Shown: positions 8,849-17,164 of the stretch, in pieces | Layout of the letters: every line of letters starts with the position of its first letter | Position numbering within the stretch: position 1 is the first letter of the stretch | NCBI GenBank assembly: GCA_902779535.1 | Contig: CACZBX010000011.1 | Coordinates: 1 to 59,783 of the forward strand | Source of the DNA: an uncultured Bacteroidales bacterium | Lineage (GTDB): Bacteria > Bacteroidota > Bacteroidia > Bacteroidales > Bacteroidaceae | Direction of reading: 5' to 3' | DNA: 59,783 bases | Notes under the pieces: model-generated | Told to the model about the DNA's origin: nothing | Seen by the model: the letters and a program-made list of their open reading frames with translations, nothing else | Databases searched by the model: none | Made by a program: the position numbers and the translations under genes

Positions 8849-10750
8849 TTATTCGTTTTCTGAGTTGTTCTCGTCGAGATGTTGTATTTTCATCAGCACC
8901 GCTTCAGCTTCGGCTTTCAGTTTTTCTACTTTCTTCTTCATCTCATCAACGAGGCCGTTGCCTTTCTTCGATGATGCGCTAAGGAATCCGAGGTTGTTCT
9001 CGTATGTCTGAATCTCATTGCGCATATTCTCATACAACTTAGTCAACTTGTCTTTCTCTTTTCCGCCCGAGACTTTGCCGCTAGAGCGGGTTTCACCGGA
9101 ATAGCGACGGCTGGAACTTCCGAACTTTGGATACAAGCTATCCACAATGTTGTGATATTGCTTATAAATCTTATCCTTTTCACGGAAAGGCACGTGACCA
9201 ATCTCGTTCCATTTCTTCATCAGGCTTTGGAATTTCTCTTCTGCGTCGAATGAGTGGTCGTCTTCTGCCTCCAGTTCATTCAGCTGTTGGATAATATCTT
9301 TCTTTGCCTTTAAGTTCTCAACCTCCGAACTATGTTGAGAGAATGTTGCTTTGTTCCGTTGGTCAAAGAAATAGTCGCAGGCAGCAATGAAGCGTTTCCA
9401 GAGTACATCGGCGTGCTTCTTTGAAATCGGTCCGATTTCTTTCCACTGTTTTTGCAGTTTGGTCATTGCTTCTGCTGTCTTCTTCCAATCTGTGCTATCC
9501 TTTAAAGCCTCGGCTTTTTCGGTAAGTTCGCGTTTCTTCTCCAGATTGCTGTTCATGTCTTCTTTCATCTTCTTGAAGAATTCAGCTTTCTTCTTAAAGA
9601 ATTCATCGCAAGCGGTGCGGAAACGTTCGAAGATCTTCACATTCATCTTCCGTGGTGCATAGCCGATTGTTTTCCATTTTGCTTGAAGTGCCAGCACTTC
9701 TTGTGTCTTGTTGTTCCAATCACGGAAATTAGTACATTTATCAAGTTCCAATCCTTCTACTATTTCACAGATCACCGTCTTGGCATCCAGATTGGTCTGC
9801 TCTTGTTCTTTCAACTGCTCGAAGTGTTGTTGATGACGGCGGTTAACCGCAGTGGAGGCAGCCTTAAAGCGAGTCCAAATCTGTTCGCGAAGATCTTTCA
9901 CGATAGGACCGGTCTCACGAAACTCCTGATGTAATTTCTGTAATTGATGGAAAGCGGATATTACATCGGGTTCGTTAGCTAATTTCTCGGCAGCTTCGCA
10001 GAGTCGGGTCTTGATTTCCAGATTCTTCTTGAAATCGTATTCCCGGAATTCGTTGTTCAGCTTAATCAAGTCGTAGAACTTCTCCGTATAGAGTTGGTAG
10101 TTCCTCCAGAGTTCATTGGCTTTGTTGGCAGGGATATGCTTGATTTCTTTCCATTCCTGCTGAAGCTTCTTAAACTCGCTGTACGACTTGTTGGCATCGT
10201 CTTGGCTTTCGGTGAGAGCCTTGATGCGTTCGATGATGGCAATTTTACGAGCAAGGTTTTTTTCCAATTCTTTTTCCTCTTGAGCTGCAATGCTGCTTCT
10301 CTTCTCTTTGATAGATGCCATGATGGATTTGAATTGTTCCTCGTATTCGTCTACTGGAGGAACAAATTCTCCTTCTTCTCCCTTTTCTTCAAAGGCTTTC
10401 TTTGCAGCTTCAATGCCAGCCTTGTGCAGTTTATAGAAGTTGACTTTCAAAAGATCCAGCTCTGCTTTGTCAGCATTGCCACCATTGGCGTCGATTTCTT
10501 TCAGGCGCTCGATGATTTCGTCCTTTGTCTCCTTAGTTTCGGGTTTGGTCAATACTTCAGACTCATCAACTGTTTCCTCTGCGGCTTCAGTTGGTGCTTC
10601 AACTTCTGTAACAGGCTCTTCTGCTACAGGAATTTCTTCTTTCATCACATCGGATGGGTTCTCCAAAGGAGATTGTTCTACTGTTGTCTCAGGAGTATTA
10701 TCAACTGGAACTTCAGTTAAAGGGCGATTGGTTTCGTTTGCTTCCATCAT
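8849..10750 (-). CDS. DUF349 repeat protein
   Basis: 633 residues, highly charged and almost wholly helical. Residues 1-80 are acidic and low in complexity (Glu, Val, Thr, Pro). The rest consists of successive DUF349 units of about 70-75 residues, recognisable by recurrent W-K-E-I-G-x-(A/I/V)-P cores such as QQEWKEIKHIP, QAKWKTIGYAP, QKQWKEIGPIS and MKKWNEIGHVP. A C-terminal coiled-coil-like segment (KLTKLYENMRNEIQTYENNL) follows. There is no signal peptide, so cytoplasmic. The molecular role of DUF349 proteins is not settled; I do not assign one. Monocistronic, with a clear terminator. Confidence 0.85.
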   Translation of the reverse strand: MMEANETNRPLTEVPVDNTPETTVEQSPLENPSDVMKEEIPVAEEPVTEVEAPTEAAEETVDESEVLTKPETKETKDEIIERLKEIDANGGNADKAELDLLKVNFYKLHKAGIEAAKKAFEEKGEEGEFVPPVDEYEEQFKSIMASIKEKRSSIAAQEEKELEKNLARKIAIIERIKALTESQDDANKSYSEFKKLQQEWKEIKHIPANKANELWRNYQLYTEKFYDLIKLNNEFREYDFKKNLEIKTRLCEAAEKLANEPDVISAFHQLQKLHQEFRETGPIVKDLREQIWTRFKAASTAVNRRHQQHFEQLKEQEQTNLDAKTVICEIVEGLELDKCTNFRDWNNKTQEVLALQAKWKTIGYAPRKMNVKIFERFRTACDEFFKKKAEFFKKMKEDMNSNLEKKRELTEKAEALKDSTDWKKTAEAMTKLQKQWKEIGPISKKHADVLWKRFIAACDYFFDQRNKATFSQHSSEVENLKAKKDIIQQLNELEAEDDHSFDAEEKFQSLMKKWNEIGHVPFREKDKIYKQYHNIVDSLYPKFGSSSRRYSGETRSSGKVSGGKEKDKLTKLYENMRNEIQTYENNLGFLSASSKKGNGLVDEMKKKVEKLKAEAEAVLMKIQHLDENNSENE

Positions 10751-10883
10751 TCTTCTTTTAATTTGTTAATCTACTATCTTGAGAGAGATTAAAATACAAA
10801 TTAAGAGAATTAAATCATAACTTCATAAAAAAAAGTGATTTTTTTTTGAAATCTTTGTTATTATTTATATGAAGTTTTCTTCG
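10751..10883. other. AT-rich intergenic spacer, DUF349 gene to mgtE
   Basis: 133 bases with poly-A and poly-T tracts. It must hold the DUF349 promoter, but I found no exact TAnnTTTG on the minus strand. No small gene seen. Confidence 0.4.
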
Positions 10884-12224
10884 TTATGACAGGAGTAGGG
10901 TAATACCTCCGTAGAGCAACATGCCAATGATATCGTTTGTAATCTGAATGAACGGTCCGGTTGCTAAAGCAGGGTCGATTTTCAACTTCTCCAATGTCAT
11001 CGGGACTAAGGTGCCGAATAGACTAGCAAACATGACAACGGCAAACAAACTGATCGACACCGAGTAAGAAACGGTTTCATGTGGGCCGAAGCGTACGAAG
11101 TTGTAAATATATACAATCATCGAGATGATGCTGGCATTGATTAATGCTACGACTGATTCCTTTAGTAGTTGTTTCCAGGTCTCGTTTGCGTTTAACGAGT
11201 TGTTGGCCAGACCTTGCACGACAATGGCGGAAGATTGTGTTCCCACGTTTCCTCCCGTACCACCAATCAACGGAATATAGAGTGCCATCTCGGGGTGAGC
11301 GGCAAATGTGCTGTCAAAATTTCCTAAGATCATGGAGTTTGCAATTCCACCAAGCATACCGATCATCAACCATGGTAAGCGGGCCTTGGTTTGTTGGAAT
11401 ACATTATCATCGGTTTCAACATCCTGAGACAAACCGGAAGCCAACTGGTAATCACGGTTACCACGTTCGCGAACTTCGTCCATGACATCATCGACGGTGA
11501 TTCGACCCACCAGTCGCCCGATACTGTCGACAACGGGTATGGCAACAAGATTATATTTCTCGATCAACTGAACGACCTCGTCGATAGGGGTGTCTTCCTT
11601 GACGGAGATCGGCTCTTTCTTCATTACATGTTTTACTTTCGAGACGGAAGGGCTGGTAATCACTTTCTTCAGAGGGAACACACCTTGTAAGCGTTCGTCA
11701 TCGTCAACGACATAAACGTAGTAGATCTCGTCCATCTCTTCTGCTTGTTGCCGCATCTCACGCAGACATTCGGGCATACTCCAGTTCTCGTTCACCACGA
11801 CCATTTCGGTTCCCATCAAACCACCGGCGGTGTCCTCATCGTACTTCAACAAGTCGACAATATCACCTGCCTGATCGACGTCATCGATCTGTTTTAAGAC
11901 TTCCTGCTGCTTCTCATCATCCATGTTACGGATGATTTCAACAGCATCGTCGGAGTCCATATTGTCGACGAACCGTTTGGCGATGACTTCGGAAGGAATC
12001 ATATTCAGGAACTCGTTACGGGCATCCTCGTCCATCTCGACGAGAACGTCGGCTGCTTTCTCGTTGTCGAGCAACAGATAGATATAACGAGCTTCTTCTG
12101 CGTCCAACTCATTACATAATTCGGCAATGTCGGCAGGATGCAGATGATCCAATATCTCTTTTAGCTGGTCGGCTTCCTTGTTCTCGATCAGTTGTTGTAT
12201 TCTTTCGATTTCTTCCTCCTTCAT
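10884..12224 (-). CDS. mgtE: Magnesium transporter MgtE
   Basis: 446 residues in the standard order. The N-terminal MgtE superhelical domain (LKEILDHLHPADIAELCNEL) comes first. Two CBS domains follow around 130-255 (PISVKEDTPIDEVVQLIEK; RITVDDVMDEVRERGN). A five-helix membrane domain carries the ion-pore segment PLIGGTGGNVGTQSSAI. MgtE dimers are Mg2+ channels gated by Mg2+ binding to the cytosolic domains. It lies 22 bases downstream of ksgA on the same strand, so the two are probably co-transcribed. No M-box riboswitch is seen. Confidence 0.96.
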   Translation of the reverse strand: MKEEEIERIQQLIENKEADQLKEILDHLHPADIAELCNELDAEEARYIYLLLDNEKAADVLVEMDEDARNEFLNMIPSEVIAKRFVDNMDSDDAVEIIRNMDDEKQQEVLKQIDDVDQAGDIVDLLKYDEDTAGGLMGTEMVVVNENWSMPECLREMRQQAEEMDEIYYVYVVDDDERLQGVFPLKKVITSPSVSKVKHVMKKEPISVKEDTPIDEVVQLIEKYNLVAIPVVDSIGRLVGRITVDDVMDEVRERGNRDYQLASGLSQDVETDDNVFQQTKARLPWLMIGMLGGIANSMILGNFDSTFAAHPEMALYIPLIGGTGGNVGTQSSAIVVQGLANNSLNANETWKQLLKESVVALINASIISMIVYIYNFVRFGPHETVSYSVSISLFAVVMFASLFGTLVPMTLEKLKIDPALATGPFIQITNDIIGMLLYGGITLLLS

Positions 12225-12246
12225 GGTTCGACAGTTTTGATGGTTT

Positions 12247-13053
12247 TTACTCTTTCCTTTCTACCGGATACTCTTTGAGTGCGGCCTCAACCCGATTCGT
12301 CAGGTCGATAAACTCGTGTACCGAGAGTTGTTCGGGGCGAAGGTTGAAAATTGGATCATTGCTGAAAGGATGATCTTTTGGCAATATTGTTTGTATGCTG
12401 TTCCTCATCTGTTTACGTCGTTGATTAAATGTAGCCTTGACGATTTGTTTGAACAGTTTCTCGTTGCATCCCAACTCTTTTTTATCGTTCCGAGTCATTC
12501 GGATAACAGCACTTTTTACCTTTGGCGGCGGGTTAAATACATGTTCGTCGACAGTAAACAAATATTCTACGTCATACCATGCTTGAATCAGGATACTTAG
12601 GATGCCATTCGACTTGTGCCCGGGTGTGGCAGCAATGCGTTCGGCAACTTCTTTCTGAATCATCCCGGTGCAGCAAGGGATAAGGTCCTTGTATTCTAGC
12701 ATCTTGAAGAATATCTGGCTGGAGATATTATATGGATAGTTCCCTGTGAGGACAAAGGGTTTACCATCAAAGATCTCGTTTAAATCCATCTTCAGGAAGT
12801 CATTTGCTATGATCTTGTCTTCAATTTCAGGGAAATGCTCTTGTAGGAATTCGACAGACTCCATGTCCAGTTCCACCACTTTGAGGTTTCTTTTCTTGGG
12901 AATAAGGAATTGAGTCAGAACGCCCATGCCAGGACCTACTTCCAGTATCGGCAGTTGGGGACATGCATCGACGGTGTCGGCTATACGTTGAGCAATCTGA
13001 AGGTCTTTCAAGAAGTGCTGTCCCAGCGATTTCTTCGGTCTTACTAATGGCAT
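12247..13053 (-). CDS. rsmA: 16S rRNA dimethyladenosine transferase KsgA/RsmA
   Basis: Dimethylates two adjacent adenosines in helix 45 of 16S rRNA using S-adenosylmethionine. From ATG 13053 (MPLVRPKKSLGQHFLKD) the protein has 268 residues, the family norm. Motifs: KKSLGQHFL, the SAM-binding LEVGPGMGVLTQFL, and the catalytic NYPYNISSQIFFKML. The frame is open to 13161, but the extra 36 residues match nothing in the family and run over the divergent promoter palindrome at 13101-13116. mgtE follows. Confidence 0.95.
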   Translation of the reverse strand: MPLVRPKKSLGQHFLKDLQIAQRIADTVDACPQLPILEVGPGMGVLTQFLIPKKRNLKVVELDMESVEFLQEHFPEIEDKIIANDFLKMDLNEIFDGKPFVLTGNYPYNISSQIFFKMLEYKDLIPCCTGMIQKEVAERIAATPGHKSNGILSILIQAWYDVEYLFTVDEHVFNPPPKVKSAVIRMTRNDKKELGCNEKLFKQIVKATFNQRRKQMRNSIQTILPKDHPFSNDPIFNLRPEQLSVHEFIDLTNRVEAALKEYPVERKE

Positions 13054-13100
13054 TACGTTAATTTTTGCAATTAAACAATCCAGATATCTGCTTAAGATAT

Positions 13101-13116
13101 TATCTTTGCAAAGATA
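13101..13116. promoter_or_regulatory. Back-to-back divergent -7 elements (perfect palindrome)
   Basis: TATCTTTGCAAAGATA is a perfect 16-base palindrome. Its left half is a plus-strand TAnnTTTG for the gene at 13136. Its right half is a minus-strand TAnnTTTG for ksgA. Neither half has a good TTTG at the -33 position. Confidence 0.5.
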
Positions 13117-13135
13117 AAGAAAATAGATTGATTTA

Positions 13136-14143
13136 GTGGCTTTTTTTAAGCAAATATTCAAGCGAAGCGTGCAAATTATCCTTCCGCTATTATTGGGAGG
13201 CCTGATTCTTTGGTGGGTTTATAAGGATTTTGAATTCTCCAAGATAGGGTATGTATTGTCGGATGTAATGGATTGGAAATGGATGATTCTTTCCTTGTTC
13301 TTTGGAGTATTGGGCCATGTTATTCGGGGAGTCCGTTGGAAATTAACGCTCGAACCCATTGGTGAACATCCTAAAACCAGTCATTGCATCTATGCCGTTT
13401 TCTTTTCGTACGCAGCCAACCTTGTCATTCCACGTATTGGCGAAGTGTCACGTTGCGGAGTCTTGCATAAATATGACGGAACCTCTTTCAGCAAGTCGCT
13501 GGGAACAGTCGTTTCCGAACGACTTATCGATACACTCTGTGTCTTGTTAATAACAGGATTTACCCTTTTGGCACAGAGGGATGTGCTACTCAGCTTCTTT
13601 GATCAGACTGGAACGAAAGTGCCCGATGTGAGATCGTTGCTTCTCTCGGGCGATTTTTATATCATCCTGATCTGTTTTCTGGCTATTCTTGTCCTACTTT
13701 ATTTCCTTATTCGTCATCTTAGTATCTTTAGCAAGGTGAAAAGTGTGTTGAAGAATATCTGGGAAGGCATCCTCTCCCTGAAGAAAGTTCAGCATCTGTG
13801 GTTGTTTGTCGTCTATACCATAGGTATCTGGCTGTGCTATTTCTTGGAATTCTACATCGCTGCCTTTTGTTTCCCATTCTCCGAACACCTAAGCATAATG
13901 GCTGCTTTGTTATTGTTCGTCGTTGGCTCCATAGCGGTCGTCGTACCCACCCCCAACGGTGCAGGGCCATGGCATTTTGCCATTATCACGATGATGGTCT
14001 TACTTGGGATCGGCAAGGAAGATGCCGGAATTTTTGCATTAATTGTGCATGGAATACAAACCTTTTTACTAATTTTGTTGGGTATATATGCCATGGTGGC
14101 ATTGTCATTGAAAAATACTAATCTTAAAAATAATACGTTATGA
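13136..14143 (+). CDS. YbhN/UPF0104 family integral membrane protein
   Basis: 335 residues with about eight hydrophobic segments. It belongs to the lysylphosphatidylglycerol synthase transmembrane-region/UPF0104 superfamily: note VIRGVRWKLTLEP, YAANLVIPRIGEVSRCGVL and VVPTPNGAGPWHFAIITMM. There is no catalytic MprF synthase domain. Known relatives are putative lipid flippases or lipid-handling membrane proteins; the substrate here is unknown. The start is a GTG at 13136, 28 bases after the plus-strand TATCTTTG; no better ATG exists before the first membrane helix. The stop overlaps the pepD start as ATGA, so translation is probably coupled. Confidence 0.85.
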   Translation: MAFFKQIFKRSVQIILPLLLGGLILWWVYKDFEFSKIGYVLSDVMDWKWMILSLFFGVLGHVIRGVRWKLTLEPIGEHPKTSHCIYAVFFSYAANLVIPRIGEVSRCGVLHKYDGTSFSKSLGTVVSERLIDTLCVLLITGFTLLAQRDVLLSFFDQTGTKVPDVRSLLLSGDFYIILICFLAILVLLYFLIRHLSIFSKVKSVLKNIWEGILSLKKVQHLWLFVVYTIGIWLCYFLEFYIAAFCFPFSEHLSIMAALLLFVVGSIAVVVPTPNGAGPWHFAIITMMVLLGIGKEDAGIFALIVHGIQTFLLILLGIYAMVALSLKNTNLKNNTL

Positions 14144-15597
14144 GTACAATTCTTAATCTTGCTCCACAGAATGTATGGAAGCATTTTCATGAATTAACAC
14201 AAGTTCCTCGTCCTTCCGGACATCTGGAAAAGATTCAACAATTCTTACTTGACTTTGGAAAGCAGATCGGTGTTGAGACTTTTAAAGATGAAATAGGAAA
14301 TATTATTTATAAGAAACCGGCTTCTCCAGGTATGGAAGACAAGAAGACGGTTATCCTTCAGGCTCACATGGACATGGTTCCACAGAAGAACAAAGATAAA
14401 GTACATGATTTCGTAAATGATCCGATCAAGACACGTATTGAAGGTGACTGGGTTTATGCCGACGGAACAACACTGGGTTCAGATGATGGAATGGGTGTCG
14501 CTGCTATCATGGCGGTGATGGAAGATAAGAATTTGAAGCATGGTCCTTTGCAGGCTTTGATTACGGCAGACGAGGAGACAGGTATGTATGGTGCTTTCGG
14601 ACTGAAACCGGGTACTGTTGACGGTGATATCTTGTTGAATCTTGACTCAGAGACAGAAGGTCAGCTATATATCGGATGTGCAGGTGGTGTAGATGTCACT
14701 TGTACGATGGAATATAAGGAGGTGCCCGTTACAGAAGGGAAAGCTGCTGTCAAGGTTGTTGTAAAAGGTCCTCGTGGCGGACATTCCGGCTTGGAGATTA
14801 GTGAAGGCCGTGCCAATACAAATAAGTTGATGGCTCGTTTGGTTACGGAATTGGCAGAGCATGACGGCGCATGCCTGGTTTGTTGGGAAGGTGGCAACAT
14901 GCGAAATTCTATCCCTCGTGAAGCTGATGTCGTCTTGACGGTTGACAAAGCTTGTGTTTCCGACGTGAAAGAAAGAGCAAAAGCCTATGAGAAGATCTTT
15001 AATGACGAATTCAACGAGGTAGATAGCGAAATTCATGTATTGGTCGAAGATGTGGACTTGCCTGCAAAGGAAGTTCCTCAAGAGATTTCCGACAATATCG
15101 TAAATGCACTGTTGGCTTGTCAGAATGGAGTCATGCGTTTTATTCCGTCGGTTCGAGATACTGTTGAGACTTCTTCGAATCTGGCTATCGTCAAAGTGAA
15201 GGAGGGAAAGGTTGAGGTGAATATCTTAACTCGCAGTTCACGCGACAGCATGAAAGAGTACATGGCTAAGAGTATTGCAGCTGTATTCCGTATGGCAGGT
15301 ATGAAAGTTGAGTTCTCGGGTGCTTATAGTGGTTGGGCTCCTGATGTGAACAGCCCGATCCTGAAGGCAATGACGGAAGCATACAAAGCACAGTTCGGCA
15401 AGGAAGCATCGGTAAAGGTTGTTCATGCTGGTCTGGAATGTGGCGTTATCGGTGCAGTCGTTCCGGGATTGGATATGATTTCCTTTGGACCGACGTTGGA
15501 GTCACCGCACACACCGAACGAACGTTGTCATATCCCAAGTGTACAACGCTTCTACGACTTCTTGGTCGCTACATTGGAGAACACTCCTTCGAAATAA
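14140..15597 (+). CDS. pepD: Aminoacyl-histidine dipeptidase PepD
   Basis: 485 residues, a dizinc M20-family dipeptidase (carnosinase-like) of the cytoplasm that hydrolyses Xaa-His and other dipeptides. The metal-site motifs are in order: LQAHMDMVPQ, DGTTLGSDDGMGVAA, ITADEETGMYGAFGL, LNLDSETEG and the late SPHTPNERCHIPS. The dimerisation or lid insert (GPRGGHSGLEISEGRANTNK) sits at about 210-230. ATG 14140 overlaps the preceding stop (ATGA). It is followed by a 13-bp hairpin. Confidence 0.95.
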   Translation: MSTILNLAPQNVWKHFHELTQVPRPSGHLEKIQQFLLDFGKQIGVETFKDEIGNIIYKKPASPGMEDKKTVILQAHMDMVPQKNKDKVHDFVNDPIKTRIEGDWVYADGTTLGSDDGMGVAAIMAVMEDKNLKHGPLQALITADEETGMYGAFGLKPGTVDGDILLNLDSETEGQLYIGCAGGVDVTCTMEYKEVPVTEGKAAVKVVVKGPRGGHSGLEISEGRANTNKLMARLVTELAEHDGACLVCWEGGNMRNSIPREADVVLTVDKACVSDVKERAKAYEKIFNDEFNEVDSEIHVLVEDVDLPAKEVPQEISDNIVNALLACQNGVMRFIPSVRDTVETSSNLAIVKVKEGKVEVNILTRSSRDSMKEYMAKSIAAVFRMAGMKVEFSGAYSGWAPDVNSPILKAMTEAYKAQFGKEASVKVVHAGLECGVIGAVVPGLDMISFGPTLESPHTPNERCHIPSVQRFYDFLVATLENTPSK

Positions 15598-15614
15598 AAT
15601 ATCCCCTATATCAG

Positions 15615-15645
15615 ACAAAGCCGTACCCAGAAGGTGCGGCTTTGT
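15615..15645 (+). terminator. Terminator after pepD
   Basis: 13-bp stem (15615-15627 with 15633-15645, one G-T pair) with a 5-base loop, then TGTTT. The stem is strong but the following T-run is weak. Confidence 0.6.
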
Positions 15646-15667
15646 TGTTTGATGAAACCACCCGTTT

Positions 15668-15742
15668 TCAAAACTCAGTTTTTTGCCTCAAAAACTCGAC
15701 AAGAGCCCCTCAAAAACTCGATAAATGGAACAGAAAACTCGA
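15668..15742 (+). repeat. Four phased AAACTCGA-type motifs upstream of GH105
   Basis: Short direct repeats spaced 21-22 bases: TCAAAACTCAG at 15668, CCTCAAAAACTCGA at 15686 and again, identical, at 15708, and GAAAACTCGA at 15733. They end 84 bases before the -7 octamer of the GH105 gene. Related motifs occur on the other strand at 55690-55765. Confidence 0.55.
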
Positions 15743-15826
15743 GGTTCAATTTAATACTCTCCCTCTTAAACCCGAGATGTCCTGTTTTTATGTTCTTCTC
15801 CTTATGAAAGATGAGAAAAACTTTAT

Positions 15827-15834
15827 ACATTTGT
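15827..15834 (+). promoter_or_regulatory. Putative -7 element for GH105 gene
   Basis: TACATTTG fits TAnnTTTG and lies 21 bases before the ATG at 15856. No clear TTTG at -33, as expected for a promoter that may need an activator. Confidence 0.5.
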
Positions 15835-15855
15835 ATATCATAAAAAACAAATACC

Positions 15856-17151
15856 ATGAAAAAGAAAGCATTGTTCCTGTTGTCTGTCATGATCATCCTT
15901 TCATGCAACTTGTCGGCCCAGCAAAATGATAGCAACACCCCATTACATTTATTGAAACCTGCTTACCGGAATGGCTATGGCGTGCCAACCGTGTCGGATG
16001 TTATCGCGAAGATAGATCAGGTTTTTCATTATGTCGAGGCGAATACCCCGGCACGGTTGGTTGATGGGAAGCCTGAGGTTGGAGCGTTTCGCCTAACCAG
16101 TTATGAATGGGGCGTAACCTATTCGGCATTACTGGCTGCTTATGGGGCTACAGGGGATGCAACGTATCGCGACTATGTGGTCAGTCGGATGCAGTTTTTT
16201 ATCGATCATTCCGAACATTATCGGCAGGTTACCGACCCACGAGCATTGGATGATGCGGGAGCCGTTTGTGCAGCTATGTGCAAGGCATTGGTCATGAACC
16301 CGAAACTGAACTTCAGGAAACAGATTGACCACTATATGGACTATATTCTGCATAAGGAGTATCGCCTTGACGATGGTACCTTTGCTCGGAAACGGCCGAT
16401 GTACAATTCGGTCTGGCTCGATGATATGTTCATGGGCATATCACCGATAGCTCGTTATGCAATGGTTGATAAGACACACGCCCATGATTATTTCACAGAA
16501 ATAGTCAATCAAATTTCAGGATTCAAGAAGCGGATGTGGGTGCCAGAGAAGAAACTTTTCCGACACGGATGGGTGGAGAGCATGCAACCGCATCCAGCCT
16601 TTCATTGGGGAAGAGCAAACGGTTGGGCAATCTTAACTTTGTGTGAGGTGCTCGATGTGCTTCCAGCGGACTTCCATGGTAGGGAAGAGGTACTTCAACT
16701 GCTTCGTGAACATATTGAGGGTCTCACAGTCTTGCAGGGAGGTGACGGTTTCTGGCACCAACTTCTCGACCGGAGCGACTCATATTTAGAAACCTCGGCA
16801 ACGGCTATTTATACGTATTGCATTGCTCATGCGATCAACAAAGGCTGGATCGACGCAAAGGCTTTCGGTCCTGCTGCTATCCTGGGGTGGCATGCCGTCA
16901 GCTCAAAGATCAATCACGAAGGACAGGTGGAAGGCGTTTGTGTCGGTACTGGGATGGGATTCGATCCTGCATTCTACTATTATCGTCCGGTAAATGTCTT
17001 CGCTGCCCACGGCTATGGTCCCGTTATCTGGGCTGGAGCAGAGATCATCCAACTGTTGAAGACTCAACATCCTCGCATGAACGATAGTGCCGTCCTGTTT
17101 TATGATGAGGAACCACGGTCGAAAGATGCCATCTTCTCGGTTGAGAAATAG
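15856..17151 (+). CDS. Glycoside hydrolase family 88/105, unsaturated glucuronyl/galacturonyl hydrolase-like
   Basis: 431 residues. The N-terminus MKKKALFLLSVMIILSCNLS is a signal peptide; ILSC could be a lipobox or the cut could follow LSAQ. The mature part is an (alpha/alpha)6 barrel with the YteR-like signatures YEWGVTYSALLAAYGATGD, VWLDDMFMGISPIARYA, HWGRANGWAILTLCEVLD and ETSATAIYTYCIAHAI. Such enzymes hydrate the double bond of unsaturated uronic acids left by polysaccharide lyases, for example in pectin or rhamnogalacturonan breakdown. No lyase is adjacent, so the substrate is unknown. The gene ends 13 bases before the convergent phosphatase-fold gene. Confidence 0.86.
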   Translation: MKKKALFLLSVMIILSCNLSAQQNDSNTPLHLLKPAYRNGYGVPTVSDVIAKIDQVFHYVEANTPARLVDGKPEVGAFRLTSYEWGVTYSALLAAYGATGDATYRDYVVSRMQFFIDHSEHYRQVTDPRALDDAGAVCAAMCKALVMNPKLNFRKQIDHYMDYILHKEYRLDDGTFARKRPMYNSVWLDDMFMGISPIARYAMVDKTHAHDYFTEIVNQISGFKKRMWVPEKKLFRHGWVESMQPHPAFHWGRANGWAILTLCEVLDVLPADFHGREEVLQLLREHIEGLTVLQGGDGFWHQLLDRSDSYLETSATAIYTYCIAHAINKGWIDAKAFGPAAILGWHAVSSKINHEGQVEGVCVGTGMGFDPAFYYYRPVNVFAAHGYGPVIWAGAEIIQLLKTQHPRMNDSAVLFYDEEPRSKDAIFSVEK

Positions 17152-17164
17152 GAATCTTTATTAT

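Noticed and set aside
10884-12246. Mg2+ riboswitch controlling mgtE
   Set aside because: mgtE follows ksgA by only 22 bases, so no leader long enough for an M-box exists.
15668-15742. Possible CRISPR-like repeats
   Set aside because: Repeat core is under 15 bases and the 21-22 base period leaves no room for spacers of normal size.
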